The translations under genes were made by a program, and so were the position numbers. The notes beneath the pieces are model-generated. The model saw only the letters and a list, made by a program, of their open reading frames with translations, did not search any database and had not been told where the DNA came from. Below, piece after piece: positions 33,752 to 41,946 of a stretch of DNA of 55,663 nt; positions within the stretch are counted from its first letter, which is position 1; every line of letters starts with the position of its first letter. Origin of the DNA: Paenibacillus typhae (GTDB taxonomy: Bacteria; Bacillota; Bacilli; Paenibacillales; Paenibacillaceae); contig NZ_FNDX01000039.1 of the NCBI RefSeq assembly GCF_900099765.1, positions 1 to 55,663 of the forward strand. Reading direction: 5' to 3'.

Positions 33752-34780
33752 TTATACCAGAACCTCATCAACAGTCAGGGTGCGTTCCCGGGACAAGTCC
33801 CTGTAGCCCTCATTCACTTTAATCAGCGGCTTAAAAATATCCAGGGCGTTGTTCATTATAATAGTCCCGGTCTCCCCGTCACTGAGCTGCACAGTCTTTC
33901 CTACAAAGCCCGGCAGGAGATGGCTGGTTAAAGCCTGGACCACGTTGCCGTTCAGTCTGCCGAAGCCCCATTCATGCACCTGGCGCAACACACTTACCAG
34001 TCCCTGCTTGGGCCGGCTCAGTCTGGAGGTGGTCAGCTTCATATAAATATCGGCGACTGTAACAATTTCCGTGTACGGATGCAGCTCGTTCTTTAGGTTA
34101 CCTGCAGAAGGAGCGGGGTTGCTCTCATAGTCATGATGCTGCAGCGCAACCAGCGCTGTGGCTTCATCCTGCATCGAGCTGCGGATGATATCGTAGCCGT
34201 AGGCGGTATGGCGTTTCAGTTCTTCGATTTCCTCAGCCGTCAGCAGACCGGGATTGTTCAGGATGGACAAGGATACCTGGCTCTTGCCGATATCATGCAG
34301 ATAGCCGGCACGGCTAATCCGGTAACACTCCTCTTTGGAGTGCCCCAGCCATTTGGCAATATAGTAAGACAGCAGGCCCACCTGAAGCGAGTGCTGGTAT
34401 GTATCAATATCTTCGCGGTCAAGCAGGAGCAGCAGAGAGACTACATCCTTTTGCTTATCCAGAGTCTCCAGCAGCGGCTGCAGCGTAGAATCCACCAGAG
34501 CCGGGGTGAAGCATCCCTGGGATAACGCCTCCAGAAAAGTCGCCTCATAGTTCATAATGACCTGGTCGAATTCACTATGCAGCCCATGGCCAGGCTCCTC
34601 ATCGCTTCCGTACAGTTCACGGACCTGAATCGACACGTAATCGACCCTGTGTCTGATCAGCAGGGAAATTTCTTCACGTGTGACGGCAGTCCCGCCCGGC
34701 AGTATATGCAAGCCTACACGATTGAAAGTGTCAGTCATGAGGCGGTCACCTGGTTTAAGATCTGTGACATGAACCTTCAA
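33752..34780 (-). CDS. HD-GYP-like phosphodiesterase lacking the GYP motif
   Basis: A 342-residue cytoplasmic protein. An N-terminal DUF3391-like segment is followed by an HD domain at about 120-300. Metal ligands are kept: H130, H162/D163 (YLHDIGKSQ), H191, HHD 215-217 and D244 (VTVADIYMKL). The GYP part is replaced: HHDYESNPAPSAGN stands where HHExxDGxGYP is expected. It may be inactive on c-di-GMP, or act on another nucleotide. TTG 34780 has AAAGGAG at 9 bases and no better start is seen. A 7-codon ORF with a good binding site lies just upstream. Confidence 0.85.
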   Translation of the reverse strand: MKVHVTDLKPGDRLMTDTFNRVGLHILPGGTAVTREEISLLIRHRVDYVSIQVRELYGSDEEPGHGLHSEFDQVIMNYEATFLEALSQGCFTPALVDSTLQPLLETLDKQKDVVSLLLLLDREDIDTYQHSLQVGLLSYYIAKWLGHSKEECYRISRAGYLHDIGKSQVSLSILNNPGLLTAEEIEELKRHTAYGYDIIRSSMQDEATALVALQHHDYESNPAPSAGNLKNELHPYTEIVTVADIYMKLTTSRLSRPKQGLVSVLRQVHEWGFGRLNGNVVQALTSHLLPGFVGKTVQLSDGETGTIIMNNALDIFKPLIKVNEGYRDLSRERTLTVDEVLV

Positions 34781-34810
34781 GTTGCAGCACTCCTTTAAAA
34801 TTGCAAATAA

Positions 34811-34834
34811 TTAAACCTTATCTTCTTTGATCAT
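34811..34834 (-). CDS. Possible 7-codon leader peptide
   Basis: A minus-strand ORF reading MIKEDKV, with GGAGGG 9 bases before its ATG. Its stop lies about 30 bases before the HD-GYP-like start. It could tune translation of that gene. No attenuator hairpin is evident. Confidence 0.3.
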   Translation of the reverse strand: MIKEDKV

Positions 34835-35033
34835 AGCCAAATGCCCTCCTGGTAACAATATGGTTAAAGTCACATTCATTTGTCCGGCCTAGTTCTAATG
34901 TAACCCTACTTTAGCCGCGCCTTAATCTGGAGTCGTTATAATGTTGTTAAGCGAATTTTCCTCTCATTACTTTCTTTATTGCAGTAATAAATAGTATAAT
35001 CAATTCCAGTTCTTTCAGTTGAGGAGGGTCATT
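34835..35033. other. Divergent intergenic region
   Basis: AT-rich 200 bp between the HD-GYP-like gene (minus) and the Dabb gene (plus). AGTATAATCA near 34991-35000 could be the -10 box for the Dabb gene. I see no other clear motif. Confidence 0.35.
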
Positions 35034-35339
35034 ATGTTCGAGCATTTGGTTGTATTTAAGTTTGGCAGCAGCTTTAACCCCGAGCAGGGGCAGCAACTGG
35101 TACAGGCGCTTCTGGGTCTGAAGGATCAGATTCCGGGAATTACCGCTTTAACGGCAGGCGTGAATGTAACCGAGGAGACGGAGAATATCCATGGCTATAC
35201 GCTGGGGCTCCGCGTGACCTTTACAGATCAGGAAGCCCTGCGTGCATACGGGCCGCATCCGGCCCACCAGCAATTTGTAGCCATGCTTGAGGGGATTGTT
35301 GAAAGTGTTGTTGTAGTGGATTATCCTGTACAAGCCTGA
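35034..35339 (+). CDS. Dabb-family (stress-responsive A/B barrel) protein
   Basis: A 101-residue dimeric alpha/beta-barrel protein: MFEHLVVFKF at the N-terminus (typical HxVxFK), central ALRAYGPHPAHQQF and C-terminal VVVVDYPV. Relatives include stress-induced proteins and polyketide-type cyclases; the role here is unknown. ATG 35034 follows GAGGAGGG at 5 bases; the upstream in-frame start at 35019 precedes that site. Convergent with signal peptidase I, only 27 bp away, and no terminator is visible between. Confidence 0.88.
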   Translation: MFEHLVVFKFGSSFNPEQGQQLVQALLGLKDQIPGITALTAGVNVTEETENIHGYTLGLRVTFTDQEALRAYGPHPAHQQFVAMLEGIVESVVVVDYPVQA

Positions 35340-35366
35340 TCCCGGGCAGACCGGCAGGCAGCGTCT

Positions 35367-35864
35367 CTAAAAGATATCGTTCACATCGGCAAGCACCTTG
35401 CCGACCAGCTGTTCCTTGGCTACAAACGGAGTCGGCCACAAATGAGCATCATAGCTGACGTTCCTGTTGTCGCCAAGGAAGAAATAATGCTCATCCGGCA
35501 CAGTAACCGGCCCAAAGGTATAGGTCATGCTTTCCTTCAGATAAGGCTCATCGACCTTGCTCCCGTTACGGTATAGCACTCCCTCTTTGATTTCAATCGT
35601 ATCTCCCGGCAGTCCGATCAGCCGTTTTACATAACGCTTCTCTTCCTCGCCCGGTACAGGCGGATAGAACACGACGATATCCCCATGCTCCAGCGTGGTT
35701 AGCCAGAGCAGCTTTTCCACAAACAGCCTGTCATTCACCTCAATTGTCGGGACCATTGAATCCGTCGGGACTCTCATCGCCTCAGCAACATACGACCGGA
35801 TAAATAAGGACAGGATTACACCCAGCGCGATACTGGGCAGCCACTGCTTCAGAAATTTTTTCAT
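35367..35864 (-). CDS. sipS: Type I signal peptidase
   Basis: A 165-residue membrane-bound protease that removes signal peptides from exported proteins. One N-terminal TM (about 7-24), catalytic serine S36 in VPTDSMVPTI (box B) and lysine K80 in RYVKRLIGLPGD (box D), plus GDNRNVSYDAHLW (box E). Length and single TM match Bacillus SipS-type enzymes. Paenibacillus usually has several paralogues. ATG 35864 follows GGAGGG at 5 bases. 40 bp behind the DUF4265 gene on the same strand. Confidence 0.94.
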   Translation of the reverse strand: MKKFLKQWLPSIALGVILSLFIRSYVAEAMRVPTDSMVPTIEVNDRLFVEKLLWLTTLEHGDIVVFYPPVPGEEEKRYVKRLIGLPGDTIEIKEGVLYRNGSKVDEPYLKESMTYTFGPVTVPDEHYFFLGDNRNVSYDAHLWPTPFVAKEQLVGKVLADVNDIF

Positions 35865-35904
35865 ACTGGCCCTCCGCTTGTCCGATTTAGGTATAAAGTT
35901 AAAA

Positions 35905-36306
35905 TTAGAGTTCAAACTTAGCTAATATCCGTGACATTTCAGCCTCGACATCAACTGCAGTGCCCTTCTGGATATGTATGACGAGAAAGCCTCCAAAAAT
36001 TTGTTCATAACGCCCGCCATTTTCCTTGACCGCCTGCTTCAGCGCTGAAATCTCTCTTGAAGCCGCCGCTTCCTTGCTGAGCAGCCAGGCATACCGGATA
36101 TAAGCTGACTTTTGCACAGTCTCCACATAGTAGGAGATCCCCTGCTTCTCCTTGACCCGGATAATATCTCCGAGCGCAATGCCCGGGTTAAAAATCGGCG
36201 TCTCTTCAATCCTGTATTTATCATGCGCTACTGGAGTCACATCAAGCACTTCTATCTCACGCCCCGACTCGTCAAAACAGATATGCAGCCCTACTGTATC
36301 CGGCAT
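35905..36306 (-). CDS. DUF4265-domain protein
   Basis: A 133-residue soluble protein: an N-terminal beta-rich part (EVLDVTPVAHDKYRIEETPI, FNPGIALGDIIRVKE) and a C-terminal helical part ending in a strand (FGGFLVIHIQKG). Function unknown; relatives are scattered in Firmicutes and Actinobacteria. ATG 36306 follows GAGGTG at 4 bases. Likely co-transcribed with signal peptidase I. Confidence 0.7.
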   Translation of the reverse strand: MPDTVGLHICFDESGREIEVLDVTPVAHDKYRIEETPIFNPGIALGDIIRVKEKQGISYYVETVQKSAYIRYAWLLSKEAAASREISALKQAVKENGGRYEQIFGGFLVIHIQKGTAVDVEAEMSRILAKFEL

Positions 36307-36453
36307 CGTACACCTCAATTCTTAACAAAATCCGTGAACCTTCATTGTATTCAAACTTTCATAGTTTGGCAATGAGCGTGATCAACAGAACGCTGCCTGC
36401 GGGCTGCTTTCATAACACCTCCTTCCGGTTATGCTTATTATAAAGAAGCAAGG

Positions 36454-37506
36454 TTACATCCCGGGTATCCGCCCGTTTAATTCCGGGTTACTTTTAGGTA
36501 AAGCTTTGCCAATCGTTACACTTGTGCCGTTTTCATCAGAGGAAAAGCCGGCCACAAGCTTCATTTTTTCCAGCATAAAACGTACAGCAGATAAACCGAT
36601 CCCTGCCCCGCGCTCATAAGATGAGTTCTCCATACCAGGTCCCTTGTCCGCAACAAGGATTATTTCTTTTTCTATATCCACTGCGATGTATACATATTTC
36701 CCGTCTGCCGCATGCCGAATAATATTCTGAAACAAATTATCCAGCACCCGGGTCAGCCATTTAGGGTCTGCTTCCCAATAAAAAGTCTTCTCAGCCGGTA
36801 AATCAGCATCAATCTGAATGTCCTGTTCTTCAAACACAGCGTACCAGGCAGCAACAGATGCTCTTACCAATCGTGTAATATCGGTTGAAGCAGGCTCAAA
36901 AGGATGTTTCCCTGAAGTAAGCAGGGTATAGGCAAACAAATCGTCCATCAGCTCTCCGGCTCTTGTAATCGTATGGTCCATCTCTGCTAACGAGCTTTGT
37001 CCTTCTGAACTGATTGATTCTCTATTTAATCTGGTAACATGTCCTCTCAATATGGTCAGGGGTGTCCGCAAATCATGTGATAAATTAGCAATAAGCCGGT
37101 GGCGTAACCATTCCTCCTCATGCTCCCTCGCGCGGCTGTCCTCCAGCTGCCGAATCATCCAGTTAAAAGAGCGGCCTAACTGATCTATTTCGTCCATACG
37201 GTCACTTTGAACCGGTACGGGCTGCGGGAACGAGCTGTGTTCAGCTGAGAATGCCATGGCTTCCTGCAAGCCGGTAAGACGTTTGCGGAGCTTCAGGAAA
37301 AACAGCCAGGAGATCAGAACAAACGCAACAATAATAAAACCAAACACAAACAGTACCGCGTAAAATTGATTTAGCGTATTCAGCGTTACTTCATTGACAG
37401 AAACCCCGACAAAGGCAGATAGAATAATAAGCACCATGGGAGGTAAAAAGATAAACATAAAATGGACCTTCAGATAACGGCGGAATAACGATCTGCCCTG
37501 TTTCAT
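36454..37506 (-). CDS. Sensor histidine kinase
   Basis: A 350-residue kinase with two TM helices (about 13-35 and 47-70) and only a ~10-residue extracytoplasmic loop, so it is an intramembrane-sensing type. HAMP-like region at 70-120; H-box LIANLSHDLRTPLTILRGH; N-box LTRVLDNLFQNIIRHA; G1 DKGPGM; G2 GAGIGLSAVR. This architecture is common for kinases sensing envelope stress or antibiotics alongside ABC exporters. It overlaps its response regulator gene by 4 bases (ATGA). No target transporter adjoins. Confidence 0.92.
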   Translation of the reverse strand: MKQGRSLFRRYLKVHFMFIFLPPMVLIILSAFVGVSVNEVTLNTLNQFYAVLFVFGFIIVAFVLISWLFFLKLRKRLTGLQEAMAFSAEHSSFPQPVPVQSDRMDEIDQLGRSFNWMIRQLEDSRAREHEEEWLRHRLIANLSHDLRTPLTILRGHVTRLNRESISSEGQSSLAEMDHTITRAGELMDDLFAYTLLTSGKHPFEPASTDITRLVRASVAAWYAVFEEQDIQIDADLPAEKTFYWEADPKWLTRVLDNLFQNIIRHAADGKYVYIAVDIEKEIILVADKGPGMENSSYERGAGIGLSAVRFMLEKMKLVAGFSSDENGTSVTIGKALPKSNPELNGRIPGM

Positions 37507-38180
37507 AGCTTCACCCGGTAGCCAATTCCCTTCAGCGTTTCAATAATCTCCGGTGAATCCGGATTACGTTCCAGCTTTTGACGCAGTCTGCGGATGTGTA
37601 CCATCAGCGTTTTATCACCCGTTATATAAGCTTCTTCCCAAACGGCTTCATAGATTTGTTCTTTTGGCAACACTTGATTAGGGTGGCGTAAAAAATACAT
37701 TAAAATCTGATGCTGCTTCCCGGTCAAAATAATCTCTTCACCGTTGCGTTTGTCAAAAATCAGCTGGAGCTGCGGATCAACTTCAATATGTTCACCTAAT
37801 AAAATCCGTCCTGAATGCGGTCCGCCGCTGCGGCGCAATAATACTTCTAATCTTGCAACCAGTTCATCCGTATGGAACGGTTTCGTTAAATAGTCATCCG
37901 CAAATTGTAGACCCTCTACCTTATCGTCTATTGATGTCCGGGCAGTTAACAGCAGGACAGGAACGGCAGGAGCCGCCTTTTTCAAGCGTCTGCCCACAGT
38001 AAATCCGTCCAAACCGGGCAGCATAATGTCCAAAATAACAATTTCATGCTGCTTTACCTCTTGTTCAGCGCCTTCGCCGGAAAGCAGCCACTGGACTGAA
38101 AATCCCCGCTGCTCCAATTCTTCCTTTACCCAGCCGCCAATCTTCTCGTTATCTTCAATGTATAAAATATTTCTTTTCAA
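37503..38180 (-). CDS. OmpR-family response regulator
   Basis: A 225-residue regulator: receiver domain 1-120 with acidic pocket E9/D10, phospho-acceptor D51 in IVILDIMLPGLDGF, T in LLLTART and K in LTKPF; winged-helix DNA-binding domain about 128-225 (KEQIYEAVWEEAYITGDKTL, MVHIRRLRQKLE). Works with the kinase encoded immediately after it. Preceded by the SDR gene on the same strand at a 38-bp gap, so they may share a transcript. Confidence 0.93.
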   Translation of the reverse strand: MKRNILYIEDNEKIGGWVKEELEQRGFSVQWLLSGEGAEQEVKQHEIVILDIMLPGLDGFTVGRRLKKAAPAVPVLLLTARTSIDDKVEGLQFADDYLTKPFHTDELVARLEVLLRRSGGPHSGRILLGEHIEVDPQLQLIFDKRNGEEIILTGKQHQILMYFLRHPNQVLPKEQIYEAVWEEAYITGDKTLMVHIRRLRQKLERNPDSPEIIETLKGIGYRVKL

Positions 38181-38218
38181 GTCATAACCTTCTCTCTATA
38201 TGGGGAGATGTTCAACGC

Positions 38219-39085
38219 CTATTTCATCCCCGCCAGGGATTTGGCAATGAAGCGTTCGAGTATTTTCCAGGGAAGCAGGATTTTGCCGATAATCAGGCTG
38301 TGAATACCCTTGCCGACCGGATAGCGCAGCTTGGGAGAACGCTTCCGGACAAGCCTTCCTATCAGTTCTGCTACCTGTGCGGGATCCGGCGCAGTTTCTG
38401 CAGTTCTCCGGGAGTAGCTCAGCACCTGCTCCAGCTGCTTTTTGTAAGGAGAAGCATCACTGGTGCGGATGCTCTCCATCCCTTTGCCCCAGATCGGAGT
38501 GCGAAAGGAGCCGGGTTCGACCAGAATGACCCTGATTCCGAAAGGCAGCAGCTCCTGGCGCAGGCTTTCGCTGAAGCCCTCCACTGCAAACTTGGAAGCG
38601 GCATACGGCGCATAGCCGGGAAAGCCGAACAGGCCGCTCACACTGCTGATATTGATAATGCAGCCTTCACGCTGTCCGCGCATAACAGGCAAAACCGCCT
38701 TGGTAAGCTCCACCAGACCGAAAAAATTCGTATCCATCTGGCGCCGCCATTCCTCCATGCTTACCTCTTCCGTGAAGCCGCCAACAGCGAAGCCTGCATT
38801 ATTCACCAGCACATCAATGGCTCCGAAACGCCCGGTAACCGTGGACACGGCTGCTTCAATGGAGTCTGAGCGCGTAACATCCATCGTCACCAGATGAATT
38901 CTCTTCGTTACACCGGCCGCATCCGCCTGGCGGAGCAGCTCGTCCTTGCGCTGCAGATCGCGCATACACGCAACCACCTGATACCCTAGGCCAGCCAGCC
39001 TGACTGCCGTCAGCAGTCCGAAGCCGCTGGAGGTTCCCGTAATCAGCGCGATCTGATCACGGGCTTCTTGCTGTATTTGATTCAT
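38219..39085 (-). CDS. Short-chain dehydrogenase/reductase
   Basis: A 288-residue classical SDR. The cofactor loop is TGTSSGFG (TGxxxGxG), NNAG at about 92, catalytic S in IINISSVSGLFG and YxxxK in YAPYAASKFA. Basic residues after strand 2 (CMRDLQRK) favour NADPH. The C-terminus is extended and amphipathic (KILLPWKILERFIAKSL), as in retinol-dehydrogenase-like SDRs, and may touch the membrane. Substrate unknown. Confidence 0.9.
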   Translation of the reverse strand: MNQIQQEARDQIALITGTSSGFGLLTAVRLAGLGYQVVACMRDLQRKDELLRQADAAGVTKRIHLVTMDVTRSDSIEAAVSTVTGRFGAIDVLVNNAGFAVGGFTEEVSMEEWRRQMDTNFFGLVELTKAVLPVMRGQREGCIINISSVSGLFGFPGYAPYAASKFAVEGFSESLRQELLPFGIRVILVEPGSFRTPIWGKGMESIRTSDASPYKKQLEQVLSYSRRTAETAPDPAQVAELIGRLVRKRSPKLRYPVGKGIHSLIIGKILLPWKILERFIAKSLAGMK

Positions 39086-39173
39086 ATAGGCCTCCTGTGC
39101 AGTGACTGATCACTTCAATTCTATATTGTAAATTCTATATTCGTGCAATGGCGAACTGGCGTTCTTTTATTTC

Positions 39174-39202
39174 TTGACTTCCCAATAAATTCAAGCTATA
39201 GT
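39174..39202 (+). promoter_or_regulatory. Sigma-A promoter of the coiled-coil gene
   Basis: TTGACT at 39174-39179 and TATAGT at 39197-39202 separated by exactly 17 bases. Transcription should begin near 39209, leaving a leader of about 110 nt. Confidence 0.8.
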
Positions 39203-39224
39203 GTGTATAAATTATACATGTTGA

Positions 39225-39296
39225 GCGGGCGAAGCACCTCGCAGGACAGGCATTTATGCCTTTCTTAGGGGTGCTTTTTGGCGTTCGCTGATAACA
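39225..39296 (+). promoter_or_regulatory. Structured 5' leader, candidate attenuator or riboswitch
   Basis: AGCACC (39233-39238) pairs with GGTGCT (39270-39275), enclosing a small AGGCA-TTTA-TGCCT hairpin with an asymmetric internal loop, and is followed by TTTTTGG. Outer segments AGCG and TTCGCT can pair further. The U-run just after the stem makes an attenuator plausible. It matches no riboswitch class I know. Confidence 0.45.
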
Positions 39297-39318
39297 TGCA
39301 GAAATGGAGATGATCTAA

Positions 39319-40101
39319 ATGAACAGTCCTTCAATCACAAGCAGAATCCGCAGCCTCACCGTCCTGCTGCTCATTCTGGCGGTCTTGTCCGGGAATACTC
39401 CACGGGCTGCCGCAGCCTCAGACTGGGATGAGGCGCTTGACCAGATTAATGACCTGTACAGCAGCTACATCAGCCTGCAGGCATCTGTCAAGGCTGAGAG
39501 CAAGCGCAATCAGGAGCTGCGCAAGCAGAACACAGCCGATCTCGCTGCCGTTAATGCAAGGCTTCAGTCAACCGACAAGAGTCTGCTGAGCCGGCTCAAG
39601 TCAGAGGCTGATGCCGCCAGGAAGAAGCATGCTGTACTGCTGGAGCAGTATGCTTCCTTGGGTAAACAGGCTGCAGCAGCACGCAAAGCGGGCAATCTCA
39701 AGAGCGCTGCTGCATTCGATCTGAAGCGCAATAAATTGAAGGCTGCTGCGACTGCAGCTCGGGTTGAGATTAAGACGAAGAATACGGCACTCACCGAAGC
39801 TACAAGTGCCGCTGCTGCGAAGAACAAGCCGGCCAAGGATGCCTTATCGCCTGTATCCGGCATCAGAAAGCAAATCACTGCCGGGAACAAGCAGATCAGC
39901 GAAGCTCAGGCTCTCCGGTCAGAAGCAGACAAACAATATAAGGCTGCTGTAAAGGCCGGAGACGCCGTTACTGCTGCAGCCGGAATGAAGCATTCCTGTG
40001 CCCGGATGACGGAAATCCGTACTTATCTGCAGCAGGTCTATGTACTTGAGCAGAAGATTACTGCGGCCCTCCGGCTTGCCGAATCCAGGCTTCCGGAATG
40101 A
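39319..40101 (+). CDS. Secreted coiled-coil protein of unknown function
   Basis: A 260-residue exported protein. Signal peptide about 1-33 (VLLLILAVLSGNTPRAAAAS); the rest is almost wholly alpha-helical, Ala/Lys/Glu-rich, with heptad-like patterns (ELRKQNTADLAAVNARLQST, KLKAAATAARVEIKTKNTAL). No cell-wall-binding or enzymatic domain is seen. ATG 39319 has GGAGATG about 9 bases upstream. It is expressed from its own promoter through a structured leader. Similar helical secreted proteins are common and uncharacterised in Paenibacillus. Confidence 0.82.
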   Translation: MNSPSITSRIRSLTVLLLILAVLSGNTPRAAAASDWDEALDQINDLYSSYISLQASVKAESKRNQELRKQNTADLAAVNARLQSTDKSLLSRLKSEADAARKKHAVLLEQYASLGKQAAAARKAGNLKSAAAFDLKRNKLKAAATAARVEIKTKNTALTEATSAAAAKNKPAKDALSPVSGIRKQITAGNKQISEAQALRSEADKQYKAAVKAGDAVTAAAGMKHSCARMTEIRTYLQQVYVLEQKITAALRLAESRLPE

Positions 40102-40132
40102 AAATCTCTGCGGGTGAAGCCTGCGGGCTTTG

Positions 40133-40933
40133 TCAGATCAGCTGCACCATCCAGCTGATGAAATAGGCTGCCGGCTCAAATACAAGCTGGCCGAGCAATG
40201 TTCCGAGAACTCTGGAGAACATGAGCAGAACATAGATTTTACCGAGCTGGTCACGGTACTCCACGCTCTCTGTTGCCTTATGGGTGATAATCCCCAGCTG
40301 CGGATCAATAAAGATGGTCAGCAGAATCGTAGCCAGACCGTTGATCAGCCCTGAAGCGTTGGACGCGGTGGCAAGCAGCTGGGGAGACAGATGGCCCGCA
40401 TACAGGGAAGATAATACACCGACAGTATAGAATCCCGTGACGAAAATGTTCATGATAATGAACCGCTTGGGGATGCCGAGATACCGGAAGCTGGGCAGCT
40501 GCAGGCCGGGGCGTTTAAAATACTTGCGGGTGTTCTTGAGCTGCTCCACCGTCACGCTGCTGAGCAGCTTGGGAATGGAGCCCTCTACCTCCAGCCTGGA
40601 AATCACCCTGCTGAACAGGCCGACAAAGGTCGGGAACAGCGCAATTGCAATCAGAGTACCCAGGGTGGAAGCGAGCATAATAATCCGCAGATAATTGCCG
40701 AGCGGAAAGCTAGGATCTTCATTGTTGGAGTAGTCCACAAATTTGGCCGTCAGCGGAGCCTGAATCATATTGGCTGTTCTTGAGATCAGCACGATAATAC
40801 CGGTCAGGGATAAGGCAATCGCAATCTTGTTCAGCTTCACACCGGCAAAACGGACCGAATAGGATAACGTTTCTGCGGTATTGATGATCAGAGTCAGCAG
40901 GCATACGACGATTAAGCTGTTGGTCATGGTCAT
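40133..40933 (-). CDS. amj: Amj-family lipid II flippase
   Basis: A 266-residue membrane protein with about six to eight TM helices, matching B. subtilis Amj (YdaH) over its length: TLIINTAETLSYSVRFAGV, KIAIALSLTGIIVLISRTAN, MIQAPLTAKFVD, LPKRFIIMN-like IPKRFIIMNIFVTGFYTVGV. Amj moves lipid II across the membrane when MurJ is missing or inhibited, and in B. subtilis is induced by envelope stress through sigma-M. The start overlaps the DUF2809 stop (TAATG), so translation is coupled. Confidence 0.92.
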   Translation of the reverse strand: MTMTNSLIVVCLLTLIINTAETLSYSVRFAGVKLNKIAIALSLTGIIVLISRTANMIQAPLTAKFVDYSNNEDPSFPLGNYLRIIMLASTLGTLIAIALFPTFVGLFSRVISRLEVEGSIPKLLSSVTVEQLKNTRKYFKRPGLQLPSFRYLGIPKRFIIMNIFVTGFYTVGVLSSLYAGHLSPQLLATASNASGLINGLATILLTIFIDPQLGIITHKATESVEYRDQLGKIYVLLMFSRVLGTLLGQLVFEPAAYFISWMVQLI

Positions 40934-41223
40934 TAGGGAATCTCATCTCCATCAAGCTTATTTATCACGGGTGAAGCTCTGTTCAGGCAGAGACGGTCCA
41001 GTATACAGGCTCCGCAGATTCCTGCTGTATAGCGCAGCAGGTCGATCCAGAGGAACCCTCTGCCCAGAATCAGCCCGCCCGCCAGTGTAGCCCGTACTTC
41101 GTTAATCCATGCTGCCTGGTACAGCTGGCTGAACTCGATGCTGAAGCTGAACAGCATGCTCAGCCCCAGCGCAACTGCCACCGAACGCCGGCTGAGCAGC
41201 AGGCGGAATCCGAAATAGACCAT
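40933..41223 (-). CDS. DUF2809-family membrane protein, N-terminally truncated
   Basis: From ATG 41223 it gives 96 residues with three hydrophobic segments. FSFSIEFSQLYQAAWINEVR and GRGFLWIDLLRYTAGI are DUF2809 hallmarks. Codons upstream in the same frame continue the family pattern (VHLGDALWAAM), but the frame is closed by the TAG stop of the NUDIX gene at 41287-41289, before the first membrane helix expected in full-length proteins. So the 5' end seems lost by a deletion that joined it to the NUDIX gene. It may be a partial or non-functional protein. It overlaps amj by one base pair. Confidence 0.6.
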   Translation of the reverse strand: MVYFGFRLLLSRRSVAVALGLSMLFSFSIEFSQLYQAAWINEVRATLAGGLILGRGFLWIDLLRYTAGICGACILDRLCLNRASPVINKLDGDEIP

Positions 41224-41286
41224 TGCCGCCCATAAAGCGTCTCCCAGATGGACTGCGGCAAATTCAGGCAGATACTCAACAAGAAT

Positions 41287-41763
41287 CTACTCGAATATTG
41301 CCGGCTGAGCTTCGCCTGACGGTCTCCGGAACAGCTCAGGCGGATAAGGAATGGCAATCTGCGGCAGCTCTTCTTCGCTGAAGAACCTGAGCTCCTCACA
41401 CTCTCCGTCCATATTTCTTGGTGTACCCTTGACGATAGTACACTCGAATACAGTAACAGAGTATTCGACACGGTCACCATTACTGTACTCGTAGGCATAT
41501 TTTGCCCCGCCGAATACGCCGCTGACTCTTAACGGGGTCACCATTAGCCCAGTCTCCTCGAACACCTCGCGGCGCACTGCCCTGGACGGAGTCTCCCCGG
41601 GCTCAACCGCACCGGCCGGCAGACCCCACAGCTGTTCTCCGCTTTTGCGGACAAAGAGAATCTCATGGGCGTCATTACGAATGACTGCAGCTACAGACGG
41701 CATCATGAGCAGGCTTGTACCTATCTGGCTGCGCAGCTCACGGTAATAATCAGATATCGGCAT
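41287..41763 (-). CDS. NUDIX hydrolase
   Basis: A 158-residue NUDIX enzyme. The box G-x5-E-x7-REUxEExGU is complete as GAVEPGETPSRAVRREVFEE followed by TGL. Likely hydrolyses a nucleoside diphosphate linked to another group; the substrate cannot be assigned. GAGAGGGG precedes ATG 41763. Its stop is followed in the same frame by remains of the DUF2809 gene, so its last residues may be altered by the same deletion. Confidence 0.9.
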   Translation of the reverse strand: MPISDYYRELRSQIGTSLLMMPSVAAVIRNDAHEILFVRKSGEQLWGLPAGAVEPGETPSRAVRREVFEETGLMVTPLRVSGVFGGAKYAYEYSNGDRVEYSVTVFECTIVKGTPRNMDGECEELRFFSEEELPQIAIPYPPELFRRPSGEAQPAIFE

Positions 41764-41877
41764 GATAACGCCCCTCTCTATTTTGTACTAATGTATGATA
41801 ATAACGGTTCAGGAAGTACAGCACCCTCTATCTATATTAGACATCCCATACCCCGGTTCCTTGCAGGCATGCCAAAT

Positions 41878-41916
41878 AAGGACCTTCCTTGGCCGTACGG
41901 TCAAAGAAAGATCCTT
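41878..41916. terminator. Long hairpin after the CmpB-like gene
   Basis: AAGGACCTTCCTTGGCCG pairs imperfectly with the stretch ending AAAGATCCTT around a CGTACGG core. It lies 30 bases beyond the minus-strand CmpB-like stop at 41947, with T-rich flanks on the plus side. The rest of 41764-41946 holds nothing further. Confidence 0.55.
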
Positions 41917-41946
41917 TATTTTAACATGTCCTTATGAGATTAGTTA

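Noticed and set aside
39225..39296. c-di-GMP riboswitch in front of the coiled-coil gene
   Set aside because: The hallmark conserved bases of the GEMM class and of class II are not present; only a generic nested stem and T-run can be supported.
41287..41289. Stop-codon readthrough joining NUDIX and DUF2809
   Set aside because: The frame is shared, but no readthrough context is visible and a deletion explains the missing DUF2809 N-terminus more simply.
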